Position numbers and translations under genes: made by a program
DNA from: Lunularia cruciata
Lineage: Eukaryota; Streptophyta; Marchantiopsida; Lunulariales; Lunulariaceae
Length of the DNA stretch: 64,000 nucleotides
Direction: 5' to 3'
Assembly (NCBI GenBank): GCA_948567375.1
Contig: OX419757.1
Location: 35,526,001 to 35,590,000, forward strand
Shown here: piece after piece, positions 11,815 to 22,178 of the stretch
Layout: each line of letters begins with the position of its first letter
Position numbering within the stretch: position 1 is the stretch's first letter
The notes under the pieces: generated by a model
Databases searched by the model: none
The model's input: only the letters and a program-made list of their open reading frames with translations
What the model was told of the DNA's origin: nothing

Positions 11815-12120
11815 GAGAAAAATGAAGGATGGGAAGACCCCATCAAGCCTTACAAGGGAGAAGGGAGAGACAAAAAAGGTAAAATGGGGCTAAGTTCCAT
11901 TAGAGTCTATATGAGAAATTTTCCCAACCACATCCAAGATATCCAAGCTATGCAAGTCATACTGTCTACACACAACTGGAACATTTGAAGAAACATCACC
12001 TAATGTGATTGTTCTCCTACGGATTGCACCAACCACTGCACCCGATAGAGCAATGGACACACACTGTATAAAATATACTACAAAGTATGAGAGTGATACC
12101 TTGGCGCCTCGACATTTTCT
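11815..12120 (-). mobile_element. 3' fragment of the same non-LTR element, inverted
   Basis: The minus strand repeats the end of the 11400 copy: the tail block (11820-11885), then the region around the stop codon, then the segment encoding the FRQ..SIAL-type ending (to about 12100). The two tails face each other within 160 bases of the 11660 end. The pair therefore forms an imperfect inverted repeat around 11660-11815. Confidence 0.65.
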
Positions 12121-13670
12121 AGGAGATTTTATTTCACATCTTCCTTAGACGGACGGCTTTGAAGGTGTTGAGTTTCAATATCCACTTAAGATTCACTCAC
12201 CAAGAACCTCAAGAGTCGAATGTGACTTTTGCGGCAATCAGATCAATCTTATGATCATAGCTCCAAAGTAGTGTGGATGAGTGCAGATCCCACTTTTGCA
12301 GCTGATTATCACCTGGACAAAAGCCAGGATAGCTTGTATGATTTGCGGGCTACTAGGATCCGCGTGCACGTTGCCAAGTGTGGTACAGAATACTACAAGT
12401 TTCATGCAACTTAGAAGTTACAGTGCTGGAAATTCATTTCGTCCACATCCTCAGATGACTGACTGCGCTCTTCAACCCTAAAGAATGATGCCCAGATGCT
12501 CATACAGTACTGTTTCACTCATCTTCACTCTTCAGCTGGCTTTGTTAAACAACAGTACTGCTAATGTGTACATATTATAGAGCTATGGTACTGTAGTAAA
12601 GGTTTCTGAGAACAGCACAACATTTGCCACAACGTCATCATCCGATGGATAGACAGGGAAGATCGGTGCCCCTCCACTACCATTCAGGATAAAGTTGAAT
12701 GAGATCACCACCTTTTTTTCTTGTGGGAATAGCTGACGCGTATATTACTAGTACATTTTTTAGCCATTCCATTGCGATTTGGATTATCAATCTGCCGACT
12801 ATTGGGTATTGTTCAGATCCTTCTCCATGTCCATTGTTCAAAATTCCTATCATTGATGAGAAATGAAACTTTGTAGATCTTTCAGTGTCCTTTCGTCAAT
12901 ACTTTCGACGAGCAACTGCAGTTCTCCGCCATGTGTGCCGCTTTGTTGTTCTCCACCATGATACGTGCTGAACAGGACACTCACGAGTAGCAGGTCGAAT
13001 TGGGTCATAAAGTAAAAGCTCGGCGAGTATTGAAGCAGTGGTTCCGTAGTTTCTGTCCAGCATCAACATTCGATTGATCCACCGACAGAACACTCTAACT
13101 TCCCCAACATACGGTGGAAAGGTTCCATCCACAGCCCATGAACGCTCAACTTGGTGACTTAAATAGTCACTTGCTGTAACTTTCAACATTGAAAATTAGT
13201 TTGTTCCCTAGACGGTTAGAAATCGCAGGCGACCTACCTGGTTCGTACATCTCTTGTGACTGAGTCAGGAAGCCCTACCTTTTTCTCCTCTACATTCTGA
13301 GCTCCAATCCTGAAACTAAAGAGTAGGGAATGAAACCGACTTCCACCACTCTATTTTACTTCCTTCCACCGTAGCTGCCTGCAAAAATAATTCTCAAGTA
13401 GGACCATCAGGAGCAATCAACTTTTCCACCGTAGATGTTACGACGTACGAACAATAAGAAGACTCCCGTACCATGGTCCCTCAATCTGTTTACTGATGTT
13501 GAGGAACCATGGCAAATTGATCTATATTCGGCAAATTACTCCCTCCGCTTCCACCCGATAATCAGCCAAGACCTGCGGACAGCAACGACCTCTTTGTTTC
13601 TTTTTCCGCAGAAAGTTATGTAGGCCATTGGCAAAGATACGCCTGGAAGGAACTGGTAGCTTTCTTTCTA
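12121..13670. other. Intergenic, unresolved short frames
   Basis: A 97-codon minus-strand frame at 12896-13189 has a protein-like composition (paired Trp, few low-complexity runs) but matches nothing I know. A short plus-strand frame at 12229-12414 is similar in quality. Both could be debris of transposon genes. No RNA gene is seen. Confidence 0.3.
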
Positions 13671-13875
13671 GACATATCTTTGCACAGAGGGGATGAGAGA
13701 ATTCTCCGACTCCATTCACCCTCTCATTTACGAGTTCTTCTCTTCATTAGGAGGTTGAAGCAAAGGTCATTTCCAGACATATCTTTGCACAGGGGATGAG
13801 AAGATTCTCCGATTCCATTCACCCGCTCATTTACGAGTTCTTCTCTTCATTAGGAGGTTGAAGAAAAGGTCGTTT
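13671..13875. repeat. Tandem duplication, about 105-bp unit, two copies
   Basis: gacatatctttgcacag begins at 13671 and again at 13776, followed in both copies by the same stretch ending in ttcattaggaggttgaag. The copies differ by a few substitutions and small indels. Non-coding as far as can be seen. Confidence 0.9.
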
Positions 13876-16800
13876 CCCGATCTGGCCACCATCAGCGGCT
13901 CATCGGTGATCAAATAAAGACTCAGAAAGATAAAATTGAGTATCTTTGAATTTCCTTTCCCAACTTTGCCCCCGCCATTGATGGCTTGTTTCCTTCACAG
14001 TCGAACTTTAACATTCAGACTGGGTAACATTCAGTTCAATAATTGTCTCCTCTTGCATGAAAATCGTAAAATCCCACGAATGTAAGCTATACGTGCTTGA
14101 TCGTGCTCTACAGTGGTAGAGTTTACCTCTCTTTACAGTAAAAGGGAAGTTACAGGACAATCAAGGTGCTGCCTTAAAACATATGTGGACATTACTGTGT
14201 GTTTTCGGTTTACAATTCGTTGAAGTTTCACCGGGAGATATCACAGGTATACTGAAGTAGGAGGAACTTGGAACACTATCAGCCAACATGTTAGTTTTCA
14301 GATGAGAAATTGCATTGTCACGTAGTGGCGACTACAGGGTGCACAGGGATTGAATCGAGACCTCTTTGGTGTTTGTTGGAATTAATCTCAGATGCAGTTT
14401 TTGGTCATTCATGTCAGAGAAGCACCAAGCACAAATTGGACTTTCCGGTGTCCTGCCCTTGGACTCCATCGCCAGATATTATTCGCATTCCCGCATGTCG
14501 TAATATCGTTTGCTAGTAGTTGTTGAGATGCCAAATTAATCTCCCCAAAATTTCGTGCCCTCTTTCTCTGGTTAACATGAATGTTTTTGTTTTGACCATC
14601 TTCCAAGATTATTACGTTTTTTCCTGCACCTTTGATCCACTTATTCGACTTTACGCACGATATTTTTGCTTTCCATTGCATGTTTTCTTAAGCTTCCAAA
14701 GGGCTAAGAAACCCCGCAAGTCTCTCGAGTACGGGAACTGATTTTGAAAAAGCTTTCTTTACCTTCGAGCGATCGTGAATCCATAAGATAAAAAGAGGAT
14801 TATTTTCATTAGATATTCGCATTGTTATTTTCATTAAATACTCATCGGGACAAGGTGAAACAAAGGGTAGTTTCGCAGACCTTTTTGGTAAGTAGACAAC
14901 TAATATCATCTCTGTTTCTCGAATGCAGAGATTAATCGCGCTGGTATTTATTTTGTTGATTTGGCTCCTGGGCTTCCGATGTAAGCAAACAGTGAAAGTG
15001 GCGATGGCAATGATGTTTTAGTATGGAATTACCCTTAAAGAGTTTCTTCTTTCGTCGATGGCAGTTTCTTTTCCCGTCCACTTCTGTTGTGGTGATGCCC
15101 TCCCTTTGCATGCAGCTCCTTTCACTGTACTCGTTTCAATTATTGCATTCATTCTTTCTCTAAAGATAAAGATCAATAATAAAAGAGGTGAATAAGAAAG
15201 AGTATATCCTCCTATGATCATTTTTCAATATGCGAAGTAAGATTGCTACGTCATATCTGCTTTGCTATCGTATATCTACACAAGTCTGTGGGCTATATAG
15301 ATTTCTGCAATGAAAGCTTTGAGGATTCCTTGAATGGTTATGGATATGCTCCAGAAGCTTGGAGAGAGGAATTGTAGGGCGACTAGATTGTGATTGAGAT
15401 TCGGGATCCTACCAAGGCGTAGGCCTAAGGGTGATTATACAGTTAGTCGGGCCGATCTGTGTCACAGCTTCTGTTTCCCGGGCAGGACCGATGGAATATT
15501 GTATTGCCAGAAACTTCCCTTCTTGCATGGTTCAGACTTCTCCCTGTTCCCTGTCAATGAGGACGAGCAATCAAAGGCCCTCTGAATTGATTTTGCGCTG
15601 GAAAGCAATCAGGCATCCATTCATATGTGCACATGCAGTTCGCATAAAGCATTGATGTATATTTGTAGCAAAGAAGCAACTGGGAAACAAGAGGATCGAA
15701 ACAAAATCCTATCTGAATTTGAAAGACTTCTTTTGGAGACTATAATTATTGACTACAAGAACAACAGTGGTTGTATCCAGCTAATCTTTCGAGTGTGTTT
15801 CATTTATTTTGAGACAGCGTTCAAGCATAACCAGCATCACAATGAGAGACACAGGTTAAAGATAATATACTTCGCTAAGTGTACTCCTCGATGTCAACTG
15901 AAAAGATTTCAACCAAAAGTCTTATATGCTAATGGTGATCTCTAAGGTCTAACGTATTTCATGGATGTCATTAGCTCTTCCAGTCTGATATGATTAATCT
16001 ACTTCAATTTTCGATTGTTGTATTGAGGTTCTGATTGGTCCGTTGACTGCACAGTTGACCTAAAACCCTGTCGTAATTTGATTGTTCACACCGGAACATT
16101 CAAAATGTTACGGAACTGGTGAGAACCTACATCGAGAGTAGCAAAGGATGAAGGAAGATATCTGGACGTATTATGATGGCGAATAGCTAGAGAGCTTCAA
16201 TTGCCAAGAGTTGGAAATATAGAGCGCACACAAACGGAAAGCTGGCGGTTCTGTGTAAGTTGATGAGAGGGGAAAACCCTGGCATATATGGGGGCTGTCT
16301 TGTTTCAAAAACGGGTCGAATAGACTAACAATGTCTTCACTTCTTCATGAAAACATTTTGGTAATACATGGATTTTACATGTTTCCTTTTGTGAACTCTC
16401 GAACTTCTTTTCAATTGTGAAGGCAGAAGCTGCTACCGATAAACCATCCTAATGAACGTTGTTAGGAACAAAGCACCTTCTAAGGAGATTTATAATGGAC
16501 TGCCTCCAGGTACACTCGTAATGTTCCACACAAGGAAAGCTACATTTCGTCTCAAGACCTAACGCTTTCTTTTGTCGCAACCCTTTACTAAATAGAGAAT
16601 GGATGGTGGACACTATACTGTAGAATGAGACCCATTCCTGTGGCAAAGGCCACTGTTAAGATAATTCTGCAAGTGGGTTTGTCAGCAGTGATGCTTGGCA
16701 GGTACCGGTAGAACTGGCCTAAACGTTGGAGAAGAAGTACAGAGTACTTGCCTTAAGTTACAGTACAGCAGTCATGTACAGTGTCCTACAGAATAGTCGT

Positions 16801-18274
16801 CTGTATAGCTTCCACCATACACGGCGGCGCTTAGAATAAGCTGAATCTTGGCCAATTGAAGGGATTTCAGGATGAGCAGTATATCAGTATGTGAATGAAG
16901 ACGGGAGTTAGGGATTCAGAGTATCCGGAGAGATATTCTCCAGAAGCGAGTTATAGCCAACTTGTAGATATTGTAAATGAGCTCCACTCTCGGATCGACG
17001 AAGAGAATAAAGTAGTTCGTTTAACTGTAAAGTGCACACTGTGCTGTGCTCCGGGTCGGTGGCCACATGAAAGTAGCTGTTAGGAGCAGAATAATCAGGA
17101 GTGAATTACTAACACTCTTGTTAATGACGTTCACATTGTTTGACGATGAGATTCGGACGTGTTAAATTTTGTCGATCACTTTTAACGAGGGGAAGCACAG
17201 TGTACTGCATGGATGCTATTTGTAGTGCTTTTGCGTAGACAACCATACTTAGCAGATGAGGTTGAGCAGTGTTTCATATGCCAATTGGCTCCGGGGAAAA
17301 ACTGGAGATCAGAATTCCGGTCACGTGCACATCGAAGCCCAAATGATCGACTACGCACTTGTTAATGCGGTGTCAAGTCTGGACCTCTTGTTAAGATAAG
17401 ATAGGAAGGATGCAAGTAGAGTAACGGGATGCAAAAGGTGATTCAATTTTCTGCCCTTCCTGTCGATCTGAATGTCAACACAGGCATTCACCCATACAAG
17501 GGAGGGAAATACGATTATAAGAAGATTAATGTAGAACTTGACAATAGCCACTTTACTGAAAATTTGGATTTCTGGTGCAGTGAACGACCGAAGTCTTGGT
17601 AAACGAGCCCGGTTTTTAGTCACTACAGGTACTAATGGACTTGGTAGATGCATGGAACTCCGCTGATGTAAAGCCCGCATTGTCGTGTCAATTGACGTTG
17701 AGACGTGACTTGACTGTAGCTGCAACTGATATACACTAGCATGCATTTGCATAGTTCAAGGTTGTAAGGTATTCGATAAAGCATAATTTGTCAACGTTGA
17801 CGGCGGATGAAGAATATGCCTCACAAATCCTCGTTTTACAACCTAGTTAGCACTGTTCTGTCTCGTCATTGACGCCCAGGTTGGCCTCCTTGTATTCGCT
17901 GTTGAATCTTCATAAGCTGCCACAGCAAAAGCACCGATTTGTTCAACATAAGTTCGCAAGACGCTGTACATAACCAACAACAGGCCGTTTGGTTATACCA
18001 AAGTAAACTTGAATGTCATGTGTATGAAAGTCAAGAACAGAGGACCGAACTGATGACACAATTGAGGGAGAAGACGAAAGATTATGAATGCAAGGAAGGA
18101 TATGTGTGGATGCAATCACTTTAAGTGGGAAATATGAAGAATCGAACGGTAGGGAACAGAGGAATGAAGTGTGGAATGCGTTTGCCTTCTGCTTGAGCCA
18201 GCTTAACAAATATGGGATAATAGATTGCAGCTAACAAACTGCAGCACAATGTAAAGGGAAGAGTAACTGAAATT
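13876..18274. other. Long intergenic stretch, no gene recognised
   Basis: All frames are under 135 codons. None carries a motif I can name, and I found no consistent exon chain. The 106-codon frame at 15625-15945 and the 61-codon frame at 17939-18124 have protein-like stretches but no recognised family. I see no RNA gene. Confidence 0.35.
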
Positions 18275-18556
18275 TGTTAGATTAGCATGATAGAAAATGG
18301 AACATTTGTACAGGAGCACATGAGTCATGCTCATCTATCAGACTCTCAGTTTATCTAACTGACATAGGTTAGTGAAGAGTCATGTAACAGTCCTGTAGTT
18401 GTCATCATGTATCTGTTACATGTAACTCATTAAGTCATGCTAAGTGAGTCACGTCAATCAAGCATAGTTCTTGATCTTCGGGAACTTGCCTATTTACCTA
18501 TGTAATCCCGATTTTAGGTTAGGGTTAATATTCAGTCTATTTCGTTTACTCACACA
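18275..18556 (+). repeat. Putative 5' LTR of a Ty1/copia element, with primer-binding-like site
   Basis: The segment starts tgttag and ends cacaca, giving the TG...CA ends of an LTR. Its 282 bp is a normal copia LTR length. It is followed immediately by atatccgagctcg, which resembles the initiator-Met primer-binding site (tggtatcagagc) with a few changes. A copia gag follows. No second LTR was found, so the boundary rests on these signals only. Confidence 0.55.
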
Positions 18557-18849
18557 ATATCCGAGCTCGTAAGGCCCTGGAATTTTCATTAGTTGCTAGA
18601 GGATGCCTTAGCACACAATTTCGAAATTCTGAAAGATTTGACTTTCTTACATATCAATGTAAGAAAATCTGGATTTCTTGTTTCTCCTCTGAAGAGTGAT
18701 TTTTTTCTTTCTCTGGATTTTGGGAGACACTTTCTCCACTATCCTCTGTTACTCTGGATTTTGGGGGACAATTTCTCACTATCCTCTGAATCAAAGTTTT
18801 CAGATCGTTTTGAAATCTTTGATTTCACTTACTTCTTACTTCCTTCATT

Positions 18850-19990
18850 ATGGCTGCTAACGCAACTGCTTCTGCTCCTACTCCTCTCATTCGGTTGGAT
18901 TCTACTTCTGTAAAATTCAATGGAAATTTCTTCCATTCTTGGAACCATTGTCTCTCTCTCACGTTTAAGGCATCTTCAGTTTTCACCACAGTTGATAGTA
19001 CGGAAGTCAAGCCCACATCGGAAGTTCATCCATCTGAATGGGAGCATCGGAACATTGTTGTTCTTGAAGCTATCAATTCAGCGATGACTCTTGAATATGT
19101 TAGCACTATTAGCCGACATACATTGGCAAGTGAAGCTTGGAAGGATTTGATTACCATGTATGAAGATACAGATGATGTCAAAATCATGTATTTACTTGAT
19201 TCATTGACCACCATGAAAATGCGTGAAGGTGACACTGTTGCTACACATATATCAAATTTTCGTGAACTTCTCACCCAATTAGCTGCTGCCAATAATCCTA
19301 CCAATGATCAGCAATCTAAACTTCACTTGATGAGATCAATGCATCTAGCTACAAGAATATTTTGCAGTCATTTTGCAACCAGAAGACATTGACTTCTCTG
19401 ATCTCATTCCTCTCCTTCTTCAAGAAGAGATTAGTATGAAGCATGAAGGTCTTGTAGAGCAAACAACTGCTCTAGCAATCACACAAGGTTCTACATCTTC
19501 TTTCAGGAACAAAGGCGAAGGCAAGGGGAGATGGAAGAACGATTCTCAAGGTTTCTCTCGTCAGAATTCTTTCAAGAGACTTTCTTGTCAGAATTCTTTC
19601 AGCAAACCTTCTGGTCAGAATTCTTTCTCCAGACCTTCTGGATGCAATTCTTCACGATCTCCCATCATTTGTCATTACTGCTCAAAGAAGGGACATCACA
19701 TTAAAGATTGTCTCAAGTGCATTGCTGATGCAAGAGAGAAAGGATTCAAAGATCGTCATCATCAATTCTACCTCAGCTCAGCTTTTTCTAAACAATGTTG
19801 ATGCTCTCCCTTCTATCACTCCAGTTAATCAATGGTATATTGATGCTCCTGCTCACAACACATGACCCATGAGCAAACTTGCGTTTTGGTTTATGAAGAA
19901 TACTTATCACCTCATTTTTATGGCAATTAGGTTCGCAAGGAATCCATATCGAGACTAGGTCATTGCATTATTGTGTATGGTTAAACCATT
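18850..19990 (+). pseudogene. Ty1/copia gag and start of protease, broken
   Basis: The frame from 18850 encodes a copia-type gag (UBN2-like). Landmarks are IRLDSTSVKFNGNFFHSWNH, then LASEAWKDLITMYED, then MKMREGDTVATHISNFRELL. It closes at 19392 after a frameshift. The second frame (19373-19801) continues with an Arg/Ser/Asn-rich repeat and a CCHC zinc knuckle, CHYCSKKGHHIKDC. Downstream, near 19825-19870, a fragment reads WYIDAPAHNT, then a stop, then PMSK. This matches the start of a copia protease (usually WYIDSGA), with the Ser-Gly of the active site replaced. Everything after about 19990 (integrase, reverse transcriptase, RNase H, 3' LTR) is missing. The copy is dead and truncated. Confidence 0.8.
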
Positions 19991-20564
19991 CCATCTAGAA
20001 TACGAATCCGCAGCAAAGAAATCTGACACTTGGTTCGATTCCCATGTTTTCCCTTACACTTGGTTGGTCCAGTATGGACAAATCTGTTGGGGCCTCTGGT
20101 AGCCCAAGAAATATCGACAACAACTGAGTGGCAAAGCATCAAAGCACGACCCCTGGCCAGTGACTTCTTCAGCGCCATTGGAAGATTATCTATCAAGTTT
20201 GGTCCAACATTGGGTCCTTGCATCTGTCAACTTTGCAGATGAGCAAAGGTTCTGTTGTTCCTTAACATGGGAAACACCAAAGGTTTCCAATATTACAGAG
20301 AAGAAACAGGGAAGATTTCAGCAGACGAGCAAGAAGAAAGAGGAAATAAAAGCAGACGAGTCTTGAAACAGCAGCGCCTGTAGACTTGTATAGTAAGAAA
20401 GATTCTTAACAGGTTAAGGGCTACTTGCGATGATAAGAGGTCGAATAATAACTAAGATCAAGGAGTCAATGAATCAACCTATGTATTTATATAGACCACA
20501 TCGTAATGGAAGCGGTATATCCCGACTTATCCTGGAAATGACCACTAAAGAAGCTTAAAATAAC
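19991..20564. other. Intergenic between the copia relic and the prefoldin gene
   Basis: No frame or motif is supported. A sequence resembling a tRNA T-arm (ggttcgattccc) occurs near 20033 but has no cloverleaf around it. Part of this region is likely the 3' flank of the prefoldin gene. Confidence 0.3.
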
Positions 20565-20600
20565 CTTGAGAATCCGTCCAGCCTGAAGTTTCTGATAGTT
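20565..20600 (-). other. Candidate next exon of the prefoldin 6 gene
   Basis: An acceptor (ag at 20602-20601) precedes codons reading NYQKLQAGRILK, and a donor gt follows at 20564-20563. The phase is right for joining to the exon ending at 20973. Plant prefoldin 6 proteins have a KLQ-containing segment at this place. The match is short and the true terminal exon was not found, so this is tentative. Confidence 0.25.
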
Positions 20601-20601
20601 C

Positions 20602-20780
20602 TGCTCGTGGTTGTAGGATATTAGGAAATGAGTTTAGAAGCCGTGCTCGTGGTTGTAGCATAGTAAACTCGTGGTTCACCTTGAGAGGGAGAAGACTCTG
20701 CCAGGGGTAACTATTTACAATACCTGAATGCCTTGGGACTCATTGGTTACTGTAGGATAGTAAACTCGTGGTTGTAGGAT
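20602..20780. repeat. Dispersed short repeat CTCGTGGTT(GTAG), four copies
   Basis: The motif ctcgtggttgtag occurs at about 20604, 20646 and 20765, and a shortened ctcgtggtt at about 20668, each near tagtaaa or gata. The cluster lies at the 3' end of the prefoldin gene. Function unknown. Confidence 0.6.
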
Positions 20781-20972
20781 AGTACAGCGAGTGTCAAGTG
20801 TTCCCCACTTTTGACTGGGTAGAGAGCTCATAAAATGACGGAACAGATTTACGAACAGAAGTTTGTCAAAACTGCTCTTAACACTGATGAGCAGTACACA
20901 CCGACTACTACCGAGAAGAGGCCGAAAAACAAAATCCGGCGTATCAATAAGAGTTAAAGGAGAGAAATATAC

Positions 20973-22178
20973 CTCCTCCCGTTTGGAAGTCTGTGCCTCC
21001 TCAAGGTCCTTGAGCGTAGCATCCAAACGCTTACTGTCGAGTAAAATGAGAGATATCAACAATTGGCTGCGTATCCAGCGTACTATAGAGCAATGGTCGC
21101 AAATTATAGGACCGCGAGACCAGGTACTCTGTATGTTAGTGTAAGAAAGAGTATGGTTGAAAAACTAAACTATCAGGCGCATTAACACATAAGCAAGGGC
21201 GCATAGAAAAGAACTTACAGCTCTGCCGTTATGTACTCAATTCTCTTGCTCACATTAGCCTTGGCCTCGACCATGTCCTGTTTAACTAAAACTGGGCCTA
21301 TAAGCTTGAACACATTGGCCTCGTCGTCCAGCAACTCCAACTCCTATTCACTCCACAACCCAAAGTTATCACATCACAAATACTAGGTCATGTAACATGC
21401 TGCTGCAGAATTATTACGAGGGTGGATGAGGTTCGAAGCCTACCTTCTTCTTCATAAACAGGAAAGTAGGTTTGCAAGAGAGTGATTGGTAAAGGTCTTG
21501 TTTGTGTAAAGAAAGCACAAACCGACAGCTGAAGAGAGAAAACAATCCACCTTCTGTACCATCTCGTTTTCTCCATGCTGAATGGTATATTGTCGTCTCA
21601 CTTGGTGATTCTTTGTTATGTCTGACCGTTAACAAGGCAGTCCAATACAGCAAACTATAAATCCTCCACACGCAGAAGCATAAGAAACTACGAGCCCGAT
21701 CTACCAAACTATGAAACGGAAACCCAAGCTCGCGTAAATCACAATGCGGATCATACTTTCAAAAATCGTCGAAATTGCAGGGTGCCCTGGAGAAACCAGT
21801 GTCTAAAATTGCCTCAGATAATTGGACCATCCGCAAACAACCACATTGCCTGTCTTTTCGACAGATTTTCCAGAATTTTCATCTCTAAGAGGAACCAGTT
21901 TCTAAAATTGCCTCAGATAAGTGGACCATGCGCGAACAACCACATTGCCTGTCTTTTCGACAGATTTTCCAGAATTTTCATCTCTAAGAGGAACGCCAAT
22001 CACATGTCATTGAAGGTCCATCACTATATCACGATACACGATCACGATGTCCACAAGATACACTATAAAACCATAGACCAATTTTGGAAAAGTATCGACG
22101 CTCACCTTTCTGGATTTTGGAGAGAGCCTGAACCTGCGTTTCCAGCTGCTGTTGCAGCTCCTTCTTGGCTGCAGCCAT
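20973..22178 (-). CDS. PFD6: Prefoldin subunit 6, spliced (exons 1-4; 3' end unresolved)
   Basis: Four minus-strand exons join in phase: 22178-22106, 21621-21551, 21343-21219 and 21033-20973. Donors are GTGAGC, GTGGAT, GTAAGT and GTATAT; every acceptor ends in AG. They encode 110 residues beginning MAAAKKELQQQLE. Diagnostic stretches are DITKNHQVRRQYT, GENEMVQKELELL, FKLIGPVLVKQDM and RIEYITAELKRLD, the signature of beta-class prefoldin subunit 6: two coiled-coil arms joined by beta hairpins. The family is usually about 125-130 residues, so about 20 C-terminal residues lie in one or more exons I could not place (a candidate is at 20565-20600). Prefoldin is the cytosolic hexameric co-chaperone that hands nascent actin and tubulin to the CCT chaperonin. 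Intron 1 carries a 100-bp tandem duplication. The identification is firm; the 3' end is not. Confidence 0.88.
21793..21993. repeat. Tandem duplication, 100-bp unit, inside intron 1 of PFD6
   Basis: The unit containing ctaaaattgcctcagata and acattgcctgtcttttcgac occurs twice in direct orientation, offset by 100 bases and with four or five differences. It lies wholly within the first intron of the prefoldin gene (22105-21622), so it should not affect the protein. Confidence 0.9.

Noticed and set aside
12896-13189. 97-codon minus frame with protein-like composition
   Set aside because: No family recognised and no adjoining exons found. Kept only as a note in the intergenic entry.
20030-20045. 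tRNA T-arm-like sequence (ggttcgattccc)
   Set aside because: No matching D-arm, anticodon arm or acceptor stem within range.
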